A stretch of 64,000 bases of DNA, taken from assembly GCA_948567375.1 (NCBI GenBank), contig OX419757.1, positions 25,172,001-25,236,000 of the forward strand, given 5' to 3'. Of the stretch, positions 1-11,925 are shown piece by piece. Below the pieces are notes generated by a model. That model was not told where the DNA came from and searched no databases. It saw only the letters and a program-made list of their open reading frames with translations. The position numbers and the translations under genes were made by a program. Positions within the stretch are counted from its first letter, which is position 1. The number at the start of each line of letters is the position of its first letter. The stretch comes from Lunularia cruciata. Its lineage: Eukaryota; Streptophyta; Marchantiopsida; Lunulariales; Lunulariaceae.

Positions 1-48
1 TGACCATTTGGATTTTCCAAGCTTTATATCATTGTTTTATTGTTTCAA
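1..48 (+). repeat. LINE 3' tail remnant
   Basis: The first ~48 bases match the 3' end of the LINE family seen at 47.6-64 kb: a GCTTTATAT core followed by repeats of the type TTCATTG/TTTATTG. The element body lies outside the window. Divergence from the young copies (for example 48420-48450) is visible but the order of motifs is kept. Confidence 0.6.
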
Positions 49-1345
49 AAGTATAAGGCGAAAGAATGGGATGGATCATTTCATTGAGGAGCTTGAGGTG
101 ATTTCCTTTGCCAACAAGAAACATGACTCCCAAGATGGATTGCAAATTTTCCCAAGTTTGCTCCAGATGAAAGCTCAGAGTTGGGACACCCATGTAACTG
201 AGAATGGGTTTAAACTAACCAACTTGGTGGAACTTTGGGATAACTTCCTAGAATGGTTCTGGAAAGTAGATTATGATATGAGTATCTTTGCCACAATCAA
301 TGATTTGGATCAAGGTAAGAATGAGAAGTTGAGAGATTGTTGGGCAAAATGGTTCATGGCATCATTGAACCAAGTGCTTGAGTGAGTAGGGATGGTTGGC
401 TATTTGGATGCCTAAACCATCATGGTTCCTCAAAGCCTATCACCAGAGATTTGTATCTTTGCAAGAGAGAGGAACATTAACTCTCTTGACAAAGGAATCA
501 AACATGTTGCTTGCTATGAGGAGGCTCATTCTCATTTGGCTAGTAACCAAAGAAATCAAGAAAGGAAGGGGAAAAAGGCAAGCAGAAGATTATCTTGTTG
601 TACCTCCCCATCTTTGAATGACTCATTTACTCATCAAGTTCCTCATTGTCATCAGAAGATGATCATAAGCTCAAGAGGAATTGGCAAAGGTTGGGTTGAA
701 AAATATTGTGAGCTCAAACAAAACATGTCAACAAGACAAATACTAAGTTGGAGACTCCTATAAAAGAGCTTGTAGGTTTTAAGATTCAAATGGTTGGGAT
801 GAATGATAGAAGGAAACCCTCCTCATTTGCAAGACCAAATGTATAATGTACTTTGTGTGGAAAATTGGATCATGCAAACATGGAGTGCCTAACCAACAAA
901 CTTGTGTACTTGGTACAATAAATTGATTGGATTCTAACTTAGGATCCCAACCAATATCAAGAACTAGAGGAAGAAGTGGTCTATCAGACTCAAGCATAGT
1001 CAAGCATGGCATTTCAAGGTTCATGCTATGGGCCAAGGGAGTATATGAATAATGCTCCACCCCAATGGATGTCATGAAAAATCAGAATTGACCCTAGAAT
1101 GTTGCACTTGGGGCTTGTTATAATTGTGGGTCCCTTGGACAATAGGCACCTAATTGTCTTGAGCCTTGATGACAAATTGGATATGTTTCTTTGTGTGGGA
1201 ATTGTAAGAGCTTAGATCATATGCCTAGCCAATGTCCTTAGCCCCCAAACCCAAAGCCTCTAGTGAGGTATGTTTAGACACCACCAGAACATCCACCACC
1301 ACAAGCTAAGGTGGAAGCCATAGTAAATTGCATAACTTTGGAGGA
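49..1345 (+). pseudogene. Ty3/Gypsy gag remnant with three zinc knuckles
   Basis: The N-terminal part (about 66-385) encodes a capsid-like segment (a FPSLLQMKAQSWD stretch followed by an alpha-helical, Trp-rich segment), as in plant Gypsy gag proteins. Downstream, in shifted frames, lie three CCHC motifs. One at 847-888 is intact (CTLC, H, C). A second at about 1105-1150 has lost its His and carries a stop. A third at 1194-1235 is intact (CGNC...H...C). Several stops and frameshifts break the reading frame, so no protein can be made. The fragment is cut at 1351 by an LTR-like sequence and no pol follows in the same orientation. Gag identity is inferred from the knuckle array and helical segment; the family is not assigned. 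Confidence 0.65.
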
Positions 1346-1350
1346 AGACA

Positions 1351-2128
1351 TTTGTGACAACCCGGCAAATATCACTTTTGCGGTAATCGGGAAAGTAAAG
1401 TTTGTTGCCACAGAGATACAAGTCAGAAATGTCCAAATACAAAGTCAAATTTCATAATGTAGTTCTTCTTGAGTTCTTCTTTAGTCTCTTAGATAAAAAC
1501 CACACCCAAAAGAGAGTAACAAGCATTGATTTGCAATCTTGTCACAAATTAACACTTCTTAATCACAACTCCTTCAATTCTTTCCAAACAATCTTGATTG
1601 TGATGATTCAGGCTCTCCCAAAAATGGCATTTCACTGCAAAACTACTTTGCCTCAGAATTGTGTTCCACCTCTCCACTGAAGGTACAACTTCCTCGATCA
1701 AAATTGCTTCACATCAACTTTGCACTGCACTCACAAATGTAGAATACTACCAACACTACAACTCCTCGCAGATCTGTCAAGGCATTGCTTTGATTGCACT
1801 TCACTCAGGATCAAACACACAAAATGAAGATCAAGGTTGCAGAATCCAACATCCAACAAGCACATTGACTTGCACTTTGAATTTCTCCACACACTCACAA
1901 TTACAGACATAGATTTGATACTCAGAATCAAGCTCAAGCAACAAGCACTGCTTCACAACACTTTGCTTATCTATTCTCAGAAATTATGAGCACTGAACAA
2001 CATAAGACTACAAATGCCACTCTTAAATAGTGAAGCAAATGACAATTATCTTCCTAATGCACCGCTTCCTAACAACTCTACAAACAACTCTGAAATGACA
2101 ATGTACCTCTTCAAATCTTAATTCTATC
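1351..2128 (+). repeat. LTR-like repeat, right end uncertain
   Basis: It begins with TGTGACAACCCGG, a start typical of plant Gypsy LTRs, directly after broken gag sequence. Positions 1351-1506 are matched in inverted orientation by two separated blocks, 53547-53604 and 55946-56043, where LINE pieces have been inserted between the halves. Only 1351-1506 is supported by this second copy. From 1507 to 2128 I see AT-rich sequence without genes, and the CA end of the LTR cannot be placed. It could be a solo LTR or an LTR belonging to the minus-strand element on its right. Confidence 0.45.
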
Positions 2129-2129
2129 A

Positions 2130-4723
2130 CTAATCTGATCCAATATCTACTTCTTCCTTGGCTTTCAAACCCAATCCCAAAGTAACTTCACTCACTACTA
2201 ATCTATCCTCGGGTTTCACAACTCCTAATTCCTCTACCAAATCTAACAGTTCTCTTTCCTGATCTGAAATTCCACTAGTGGGTAATCTATCTAACTCCTT
2301 ATCTCCAGACCCACTCTTCTCTAATGTCTCCAATGGTAACTTTAAACACATCTGCACTCCTACTTCATCTACTTTGGGTTTTGCTTGGACATCCTTCCAA
2401 AGTTTATCTATCTCTAATTTCACTAAGTCTAATCTAATCATGATATTGTCTTCTATTTCCAATATCATCCTATCTACACAAGTTCTTAGAGTGATCAACA
2501 AAGCATTCAAGTCTTTGTCCTTCCATGTCTACTCCTTATCTCTTGCACCAACAACTTCAACTCATGCAGCCTCATCTCTTTGATGCGCACCCTGGCCTCT
2601 GTACTTAGCATTGCATTCATCTTGATCACAATCTCTTTTAATGGCTCCAATCTCATTTTCCTTTCTCGTTCTCAATCTGCAAGCCAATCTTCTCTATACA
2701 TTGCCAACTCTACTTCGAACTTGGCTTTCACAGCCTCCTTCTCCTTCTCCTTTTGCACAATCTTCTCCTCCTGATTGCAAAGTAACTCTCTCAACCTCTC
2801 TTCTTCTCTATACCGCACTACCAACTCTCATTGCCACAGGTGCTTCTTCTCCTCTACACTCTCCATCACCCTATTGAGCTCTTGTTCTTTCTTGGCTACT
2901 CTTGCCATAGCATGGATAATTTCTAGTCTTGAATCAGCAAACTGCTGCTTCAAGATTTCATATTCAGCAATTTGTCTTTCCCTTGCTATAACACTCTGCT
3001 CTATCAGCTCCACCCGATCCCTTGCTTCTCTCCTCAAATTCTCAATCATTTGATTCTGTACTATTGCATCTACTCGTAGTACTTCCCTTTCCTCCTCACC
3101 TCGGATTATACTCTTCTTAATTCCGAGTTCTCTATTTCTAATCATGCTAACACCTGCAACACAGTCTTCACCTCCGGACACTTCGACTGCATCTCCTTCT
3201 TCCTGTGTTCTAACTTCACCAATAAGGGGCACACAACCTTCCACTGGTACTCCACTCCTTCACTCGGAGTTACCTCGACTTACGGAGTGATCTCCTCCTT
3301 TACCTCTTCTTCTCTCAATACTCACCTTTTGAGTTGCAGCCGCCGTATAGGAATGGATGCTTCACTCCCCAAATTTGCATTCTCCTCTTCTCTTGCCTTA
3401 CTCGGCCCCACTTCACACTTCACCTTTTGCTTGGAACAAACTCCTTGTTGAATGGTAACTTTTCTCTCTTCCTGCTCTGGCAATTTGTCTTCTAACTTTG
3501 AGTTACCTTTCTCCTCTATCTCCATTGTGGATTTTTCTTCCTTGGGTATTGATATCACCTCTCCTCCATCATCGCTATCACTACTTGTGTCTCCACTCTG
3601 CAGTGTGAGCTCAGGTTTTTCTTCTCTTTCCAAGTCTTTGACTTGCACTCAAATTTGCCCTCCGATTCTTCCTTCAACGATGTGATTACCACCATACCTT
3701 TCCTTGGGGTTACTCTTCAAGTCTTTTGAGGTCTTATTTTCTCGATGTCTTTTCCTTCTCCTTGTCGACTCCTCTTCTTTGACTTTGGAGTACTCACGTC
3801 CAACTACACACTCTTCCCCGTCTGCGCATAGTACTCATTGTTGCGCCTGATCTAAAGAATGTATTGTTGTTCCTTTGCATCAACATCCTTTCTTAAGTTG
3901 GGATGGAAATGCAACACCATTCTGTTGTGCTCCACCGCATTGAGCAAGTTCAGCCCTAGATAAAAATGCGTTGCAAATGGCACAATGTAATGCGGAGGCA
4001 ATTTATCCCACAAATTCCACACCATCTGTCTTGTTCACCCATGAAAACACTTTGCCCAGTTAATTGGCTTTCCTGCAAACATTTTATGGAAGAACATCGC
4101 ATGGTGTTTCATCATATAAGTCGTTCTCTCCGGCTTCAAGATTACCATTAGAGCACTCACAATCCCTCTCTTGAGAGGATCCTTGTACTCTCTACTTTGT
4201 ATCCATTATTCATGCGCTTCAAAGAGAAAGCATCTCTCACTTCCTGGGTTTCTTTTGCTACTTCTCCCTTCCCCAAGAACATGGTACCCTGCTCCGTTCC
4301 TGCTTCTCTTCCGAGTACTAACCTCCAATCCGAATCCGTCCAACGAGCCAGATTACCTCTCTTCCCCTCTTCCTTGAGGCCATCAAGACATCTACTCTTG
4401 ATTATCTCAGTCATGAACCCTAGAAAGCTCACATTCCAATTCCATGCCAAGAATGTGATCCAAAGTCTGCTCAAGACTTCAATTCTTGCGATCATATCTA
4501 ACCTCCAAATTGCATGATTTCTCACTATAAATTCGGAGCTCTTCTTCCCCCCTCCCATCTTTCTCTCTTCCTCTTTGAGCTGGGGACTATTCTTCCTACT
4601 GATTCCCGGATTAGCTCTCTCAAATTCTCCTCTACACACCAACGCGTCTTCAACTCTACCTCCCTTCCCATGATCTCCTACAAGACAACTTCTTAACGGT
4701 GAAGGAAAATTGCTTGTCATCAC
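2130..4723 (-). pseudogene. unrecognised, broken transposon-like protein with coiled coil
   Basis: Read right to left, one protein-like signal runs through several frames. 4723-4157 is a basic N-terminal part. About 4160-3690 (interrupted by a TGA and further stops) is a compact, Trp/His/Phe-rich domain (PINWAKCFHG, NLWDKLPPHY). 3648-3322 is acidic and Ser/Glu-rich. 3244-2828 has heptad-like Glu/Arg/Leu/Gln, a predicted coiled coil. 2510-2130 is a Leu/Glu-rich end. The change of frame near 4160 keeps the amino-acid style, which argues for one decayed gene rather than chance ORFs. I do not recognise the family. Its setting between LTR-like and Gypsy sequences suggests an extra ORF or gag of an LTR element, or a captured host gene. 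No catalytic motif is visible. Confidence 0.4.
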
Positions 4724-6034
4724 TTTGCTTTAGCCCAATTTTTATAGAGTTGCGCCTTCTTCGTCTCTCTTCAATTCAAGTTTCTCCCAAGAAATCACAC
4801 CTCTTGCATGCTCCTATCACTATCAAGTGTCCTTCATGCATATGACCGCCATTTTTGAACGGTCCCATCTTGAATCTCTTGCCCCAAAGGAAAGTTGTTA
4901 CACTATCCTCGCCTCGGGTTGAGCACCCCCGATACGAAGACTCCTTACTTTGGGTTGTATGCTGATAGGGCAATTCCGAGTACTTTGTCTTATGATATGA
5001 AGCCACATTACCTCGGGTTTCATCCCAAAGACTCTTTTCTTTACTTCTATGGTCATACAAGCACAATCAGACTTCTCTTTACACTTCTTCTTCCCCAATT
5101 TGAAAAAAAACAAAAAATGTGGGTACCACAACGTTCCAAAGAATTTGAATCCGGCCTTGGAGGGACAATTTCTGCATATTCATGTGTTGCAAGTTGCAAC
5201 AAGTTCAAGAAAGAATAAGCATGATCCCAAGGAGGTAAGTAATACCTCATCCTCTTCACAAAAGATAGAGATTTCATTCCAAATCCATCTTGTATGCTAA
5301 TGAGGAGAAGATTTTGGCGAAGGCCAAAACAAAAGCCTTATAGACAAAGGTGAAGGAGGCTATTGAAAGAGACCAAAATATGAACTCAAAAGACATTTAG
5401 AAGGACACTCCTCTAGTGTTTGAAGTTGATATCTGATCTTGTACACATGAGAGGATTTAGAGAGATTGTGTGAGGTGGATTGCAGATTTTGGGGATTAAG
5501 GTGATTTTGGGCAAAATCTCAAGTTTGAGATCTGGACTTGAAATTTCTATACATGATAGCTTTGATTATCCTTTAGTTAGCACACTTGAAATTCTTGTGA
5601 GAGCTACTATGCACATTGGGCAATAATTTTTTGAAAGCTGATAGGGTAAATTGCTCCCGCAATTGCATGCTCTCTAGAAAATTGTATAGAGTCTACCATT
5701 TCTTTAATTTTCAGTGGATTGGTTTGAAAATTTTAAAGAAAATATAGTGCATTGTATCCACATGCTGACACAAAAATTGGAGAGAGATCATTCTTGTGCA
5801 AAGAATTATGAGTTTTTAAAGTTAGGGGGTGGTTTTTAGACCAAATCTAAAGTATGTGTGCTGAATAGAAAAGTGTCTAGGCCAAATGGCTAAATGAAAA
5901 GATCTAAAAATTTTCAGGGAGGGACAGTCTAGAGTTATGATCAAGTGTACAGGCTTTCAGAGTTGAGATCTCATGCATGACGAGTTTGAGAGCAACAAAA
6001 AGCATGTTTGAGTCTTTAGATTCATCTTGGGAAC
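4724..6034. other. non-coding spacer between element remnants
   Basis: No convincing coding region, LTR end or RNA gene is visible. Short ORFs at 4895-5300 overlap on both strands with no coherent composition. The stretch may be untranslated leader or LTR remnant of the Gypsy element to its right, but the LTR at 11251-11925 finds no match here. Confidence 0.4.
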
Positions 6035-6510
6035 ATGGAGGGTCATCAAGAGTGGAAATTGAGACTATGCAAGGTTCCCCAAGGTTTTGAGATGATTGTA
6101 GGGGTGAATTGGAGGAAAAGAGAGTTTAGAATAGAATTTGAAGAGAGTGTTGAGAGGATACAAAAACCTACACCACTTGGAGGAAAGAGTGAATCTAAGT
6201 GCTTTCTATGTGGAGAGAAGGGACATAAGGCAAGTTCATGTCCATTGACCTTTGAGAGCAAGAGATTGAGGGAAAGGAGAGGATACTTGACTTTGGTTTG
6301 CATGTTGGACCTTCTTCACCAAGATTAGGAGGGAGAAGATCTAAGACCAAGGAGTTGTGTGGGGTTTGTGGAGTTGAAGGACTTTCAAAAGGACATGAGT
6401 GTAGTGGAGTAAAAACACTTTTAAAGACTTTGGTGAAGGATCTTGGAGAGAGTCTTAGTACAACTATAGAAATATTACCACCTTCATCAGCTAGTTCTCA
6501 AGATTAGTGA
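6035..6510 (+). pseudogene. gag-like fragment with zinc knuckle
   Basis: A short basic domain (6035-6180) is followed by a perfect CCHC knuckle, CFLCGEKGHKASSC, at about 6200-6240. After a frame change near 6320 there is a second Cys/His cluster (CGVCGVEGLSKGHEC) and a Ser-rich end. This looks like a nucleocapsid region. It could be the start of the Gypsy remnant that follows, or an independent fragment, because 6510-6810 is rich in stops. No complete start-to-stop gene is present. Confidence 0.45.
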
Positions 6511-6813
6511 TGGAGATAATCTTTCAACTTATGGATAAACTATCCATGAGGGTTTGATTAATATGTACTCTAGGATTTGATGTTGCTATAGAAATCTTGG
6601 AGCAACCTAAACCTTTTGTGTTCCCTAGGGTAGATTACTCTCAAATGGTGTTAGTCATGTACATAATCTATTAGTTATAGAGTGAGAGAAAAGAAAAGAG
6701 AAAAAGAAAAATTAGAGTCCAAATTTTGCATAGTGTTGAGGAAGGGTGGAGATGATATGGAGACTACTATGATTAGCATAGGAGCTATGCTCACCAAGAA
6801 TTTTGTGTGAAGA

Positions 6814-8655
6814 TTGAGACCACAAATTAGAAGCAAGGTGAGATATGAGAAACCTTCTTCCAAGGTTGAAGCTATCAAGATCTTAATTTGTATGGAGGAG
6901 AATTTGGAAGGGGATGAGAGTGATTTGGTGGTGAAGGAGGTTGTGCATCCTCCTCAAGGTTACAATTATGGTGGAACTTCTGATATTTTGGTGACAAGGG
7001 TTGCACCACAAGTAGTAGTTGCTCCAGTTTTTGCACCTCTACCAAAAGATCCACTTCAAACCATTAAAAAACAACTTGCAGATCTCAAGATCAATGTGGT
7101 ACAACTATGGGAGAAGAGAGAGGTGGATCAAATTGTAGGGAGAGTGCCTAGGAGTTATGGAAACTATCCATATAGAGGAGGCCAACCAGCCAACCAGACA
7201 AACATTTCAATGATAGAAATTGTTTTGGTTGTGGAGAAAGAGGCCATATCCAAAGGAATTTCTCAAATTCCACTTACCATGGAGGAAGGGGTTATGAGAG
7301 AGCCAATAGAGGGAAACAGGGAGGAAATGAAACCCAAGTGGCTCCCAATCCAAAAAAAAAGGTAAAGGGGTAGCATCTATAGATGTGGTTGAGAGCAAGT
7401 ATGAGAAGGGGGAGTGCTCTTACTCCAAAGGTCTTCATTTGGATCTTTTGGCACAAGAGAAGAAGAGAGCTCATTTTGTAGAGGATGTGGGCTCTTCTCA
7501 AGGAGTTACTCCTATCCAAGATATTCTTATGCCTACTAGGAGCACTCGCACAAGCACTTCAATACCATCAACAACAAAGACCCCAAGGAAGAAGTTGGGG
7601 ATTGAAGACTTCTTGATCTCAAAGCAACAATGGAACTACAATGTGTTGGAGGATGTTTGTAGTCACAAGGCTAACATCATAGTGGGCCAATTGATTATTT
7701 TGAATCCTACTTTGAGAAAGGAGTTGAGAGGTGGTTTGAGTTCTACAAGGAGCAAGAGGAAGAAGAAAGAAAAAGCTTTAATATCAATGGGGATGGTGGA
7801 TGCCAAGCCAACACCATAGGAAGCTTTTGAATATACCTCCAAGATTGATGTGAGAGTGAATGGTCACAACATCAAGGATGCATTGGTTGATGGAGGATCA
7901 GCAATGAATGCCATATCAAAAAGGTTAATGAAAAAGCTGGGTATGATACCCTCAAGACTTTCAACATTTGTGGTGAGTATGGCAAACAAGCAACAAGTTC
8001 GACCCGTAGGGTTGATGGATAAGGTGGTAGTTTCAGTTATGGGAGTTCAAAATCTCATGATTTTCCAAATCTTGAAGAATTCAGGTTATGACTTACGTCT
8101 TGGGAGGCCATGGTTGAGAGCAGCACGTACAATTGATAGATGGCACAAAGGGTACTCAAGGATTGGGCCATCAGACCATAGAGTCACAATTCCTATGACT
8201 AACATCACCAACACTTCACATTCAAATACAACATCTTCTGATTATTGGGAATCAGATTCTGAAGAAGGAGCTTCAATTTTGGACACAAGCATGGAAGAGG
8301 AGACTTCCATGGAAGAGGATGAATTTGAATTTGATTCAAATGTGTATCCCTTGTGTGTTACGGATTTTGCACTTAAGCCAGAGGTTTTGAAGGACCCAAA
8401 TAAATCATCATTGATACTTGAGGAGATAGAGAGGAGGTTATCTACCCTCAAGTATGGCCCAAATGTTACCAAGGAGGAGAAGGTAAGATTTGAGGAGATT
8501 TTTTGCAAGTTCATCCATGTGTTTGCTTTAAGTTACAAGGATTTGAAGGAAGTCAATTTGGAGGAGCACAAGATAGAGGTGGAGTCTCATGCAAGACCAA
8601 TCTGCCAAAAGCAATGTTGCATTAGCCCACCAATATCTTTAATTGTGAAGGAGTA
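6814..8655 (+). pseudogene. Gypsy gag C-terminus and retropepsin remnant
   Basis: 6814-7365 carries a helical gag part and, in a shifted frame at 7221-7262, a CCHC knuckle whose last Cys has become Phe. 7385-7819 is a basic Ser/Thr/Lys-rich linker. 7850-8656 starts with an aspartic-protease domain: the active-site region reads DGGSAMNAI (canonical D-S/T-G with Ser changed to Gly) and the C-terminal LGRPWL motif is present near 8100. An acidic linker then leads into RT. Three open segments are joined only by frameshifts and one TAG at 8654, so the polyprotein is dead. Order and motifs are those of plant Ty3/Gypsy elements. Confidence 0.75.
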
Positions 8656-9300
8656 GATTGAAAAGCTTAAGGAGGCCAGATTTATCTTTGAGATAGAGAA
8701 TTTGGAATGGGTGTCTCCCATTGTGATTGTGAAGAAAAAGAATGGGAAGCTTCAGGTTTGTGTGGTTTACAAGAAGCTTAATGTTGTTACTAAGAAGGAT
8801 GACTACCCTTTGCCATTCATTGGTGAGATCTTGGAGGAGGTTGTAGGTCATGAGAGGTACAGTTTTGGAGATGGTTATGGTGGGTATAACCAAATCAAGA
8901 TTGCACCAAAGCATCAACAACTCACCACATTCACCACACCTTGAGGAACTTACACTTTCAAGGTCATGCCTTTTGCTCTTTGCAATGCTCTAGCCATATT
9001 TCAACGGTTCATGAACAAAGTATTTGAACCTTTCATTGGATAATTTGTGAGAGACTTCATTGATGACTTTGGTGTCTATGGGAGCAAGGAGGAGCACTTT
9101 GAGCACCTAATCAAGGTCTTGCAATGCTTGGATGAGGCAAATAGATCATTCAACCCAAAGAAGTGCATTTTTGAATGTAAAGAAGGTCTACTTTTGGGGC
9201 ACATCATCTCCAAGGATGGAAGAGCAGTTGATCCTAGGAAGGTGAGGAAAATCTAAGACCGTCCATTCCCTTCAAGCTTGATAAAGTTACACCAATTCTT
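8656..9300 (+). pseudogene. Gypsy reverse transcriptase remnant
   Basis: The RT fingers/palm are recognisable: WVSPIVIVKKKNGK near 8707, PLPFIGEIL near 8810, a degenerate GGYNQIKIAP block, and the catalytic box FIDDFGVYG at about 9055-9085. A thumb-side segment with LLLGHIISKDGR follows (9190-9220). Stops at about 8941 (TGA), 9040 (TAA) and 9254 (TAA) break the frame. The Tyr of the usual YVDD is replaced by Phe. Confidence 0.8.
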
Positions 9301-10000
9301 GGGGATGGTTGGGAGTATAGGAGGTTCATCTTCTCATTTTCCAACAAGGCTTATGCATTGACCATCTATATGAAGAAGGGTGTAGGTTACATGGTGATTT
9401 TGGAAGACAAGGAGGCACTCAAAGCTTTTGAGGAGCTCAAGCAATCCTTTTTTGTAGCTCCAATTCTTGCTAAACTTGATTGGAGTAAGCCTTTCATCCT
9501 CTCCATTGATGTTCTAATGTAGTTATAGGATGCACTCTTAGTCAATTAGACCAAGATGCACACGATTATCCAATAGCTTATGCTAGTAGGCAAATGGTTT
9601 CAGCAAAAAAGAACTACTCTATCATAGAAAGAGAAAGGTTGGCAGTGATCTTTGGTCTCAAGAAGTTTAGACACTACTTGATTGGAGGGAAAGCCACAAT
9701 TTGTCATGGATCACAAGGCTTTGAAGTACATCTTCAACAAGCCTAATGTAGAAGGAAGGCTAGCAAGGTGGATGATACTCTTGTCTAAGTATGACTACAC
9801 CATTGAGAATAGGCCAAGAAAGAAACATGCAAATGCTAATTTGTTATCTAGGACCTATGATCATGATGGAGATGAGCCAGTGGATGATTACTTCTTGGAT
9901 GAGGAGCTCATGACAATCTCAATCACTCAAGAAGTTCCAATGGAGTATAAGGAGATTGTGGATTTTGTGACAAGCGGTAACTATCCAGAAGGGAAGGCCC
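9301..10000 (+). pseudogene. Gypsy RNase H remnant
   Basis: Joined to the RT by frameshifts. Recognisable pieces are the connection domain (about 9400-9480), a PIAYASRQM-like strand near 9570, a YSIIERERLAVIF helix near 9615, DHKALKYIF at about 9710 and the terminal KKHANANLLSR block near 9830 (the usual Asp of this box is replaced by Asn). The open part is 9682-10110. Confidence 0.75.
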
Positions 10001-10059
10001 TTGCAGCAAGATCTAGACCTCACACAATGGTGGAGGATTTTTTTTTCACCAAGGAGCAG

Positions 10060-11220
10060 ATGGTCTATTTCAAAGAGCAATGGGTAAGGAAGAGTATATT
10101 CTACTCATAAAGGAGTTTCATGAAGGTTTAGTGTGTGGAGAACACTTTGCATGAAAGGTGATAGCTTTCAAGATTCTAGATGCAAGTTACCATTGGAGAG
10201 GGATTTTCCAAGATTGTCTTGATTATTGCAAAACTTGTCATATTTGTCAAGCTTTTGCTAGAAAGTCTACATCCACTCCACCACTTAGATCAATTCCATT
10301 GCTAGGACCTTTTGAGAAGTGGGGAATTGATTTTGTATGTCCTCTCAATAGAACCCCAAGGAACAATTGATACATTGTGATAGTTACTAATTACCTTACC
10401 AAGTGGATTGAAGCTAAACCATTGAGGGACAAGAATGAAGATGAAGTTGGGAGATTTCTTTATGAATGCATTATCACTAGGTTTGGATGCCCTTTGGAGT
10501 TGGTTTCTGATAGAGGAGGAGAGTTTACAGGAAGCATTACTACAGCCATGATACAATATTTCTCTATCACACATAGTGTAACCACATCCTATAAGCCAAG
10601 TTCCAATGGCTTGGCAGAGAGAACCAATCAAAACTTGTGCATGATGTTGGCCAAAGATGCGGAAATGGAAGGGGCTAAACATCATTAGGACAAGAGGATT
10701 CATGCAGTTTTATGGGAGTATAAGACAACCATGAAGACTTCCACTCGATATTCTCCATTTCAAATTGGTATATGGTATTGAATCTACCTTATTGAGTCTA
10801 TCTGTTCACTTTTATCTTCCTACCTTCCAAAGCATTCATATGAGATTGAAGAAAGCACAAGGAGGTGATGCAGAGAAGTCAAGGAAAGATCAACTCAAAG
10901 AATTGGATGAGGCAAGAGCAATAACTGTGGTTTAAGTGGAGCAAACCCAAAGGAAACAAAAGGAGAGATATGATAAGAGGCAAGGCAAGAAGAAGGTGGA
11001 CCCTTTCAAAGAAGGTGATTGGGTAATGTTGTTTGATTCCATTCGATTCAAGAGAGTGCAAAAGAAGTTTTTGCCTAAGTACTTTGGATCTTTCATAGTG
11101 GAGAAGGTGAGGTGAAATTACACCTTTGATCCCAAGGAGTTGGGAGGAAGACACATTGATAGAATTAACCATGATAAGTTTTAAATGTATCATAGAAGGT
11201 AGAGAGACCTTCAATTTTAG
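10060..11220 (+). pseudogene. Gypsy integrase remnant
   Basis: A zinc-binding part is seen near 10110-10250 (CKTCHIC), followed by the catalytic core: Asp in KWGIDFV (about 10320), Asp in LVSDRGGEF (about 10500) and Glu in GLAERTNQNL (about 10610). All three DDE residues survive, but stops at 10368, 10686 and further downstream truncate the frame. The C-terminal region (10700-11220) ends with a basic RINHDKF segment just before the polypurine tract; no chromodomain is visible. A parallel piece of this C-terminus lies inverted at 62340-62560. Confidence 0.8.
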
Positions 11221-11235
11221 GACAAAGTGAAAACT

Positions 11236-11250
11236 TAGTCCGAGGGTAAA
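11236..11250 (+). promoter_or_regulatory. polypurine tract of the Gypsy remnant
   Basis: A purine-rich run (GAGGGTAAA core) lies immediately before the LTR start. The inverted second copy at 62340-62352 has GGAGGTAAA in the same place. This is the expected plus-strand priming site. Confidence 0.55.
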
Positions 11251-11925
11251 TATAACACCCATTTGTGCATGTGTGTGGTATTATGATAATTAGCTTAGTA
11301 TTAAAAATACTTGAGAGATATTATTTATATAGAGAGAAAGGATGGTTTTACATTAGTCATGATTAGCTAAAGTTAGTTATAGCTAAGATAGTGGAGACCT
11401 TACTTTAGAGGAAATAGAAAAGATGAGCACCACTATTTTGGATTCTAGTGTGTTGACTTGGTTTTATTCCTAAGTGTTTGGCTTGAAGAAAGAGTTGAGA
11501 ACTCTTGGGCCCGCAAGCCTTTTAGTTTTAGATTCTTCTATAGTCCAAGGATAGCCGATATGAAGGAATCCTTGACTTAGTGGTTGGGTCAAGATAAGAT
11601 CACATGCTTAGTGGAATAAACCTATAGGGATGGATATTCCCTTATACTTTTTTACTTTACTTGACTTTTAGCCTAGTAACTTGAGTTACTCTAATAATTA
11701 GTCACTTTTGCGCATAAATATTTCACAAGTATATAAACTAGGGGTGAGGAGGTACTCATCATCCTTTCATTTGCAACTATATCTCTCTCATTAAGCTCTC
11801 TAGTGAGCAATGTCTTGAGTCTTGGAGTGTTAGCTGTGGAGGAGTATGATGGAGTTGGGGTTCGTTGCCTTCTTAGTCCATGGTGCACTCAGAGGTTCAT
11901 CCTAAGTGAGAGGCAGGCTGGCTCA
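11251..11925 (+). repeat. 3' LTR of the Gypsy remnant (family L1)
   Basis: 675 bp between the polypurine tract and a GGCTCA end. The first bases TATAACACCC correspond to TGTAACACCC in the sister copy at 61651-62339 (minus), so the TG start has one substitution here. The two copies align along their whole length. A TATATAGAGAG-type promoter element lies near 11325. No 5' partner LTR is found upstream in the window, so the element is 5' truncated or rearranged. Confidence 0.8.
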
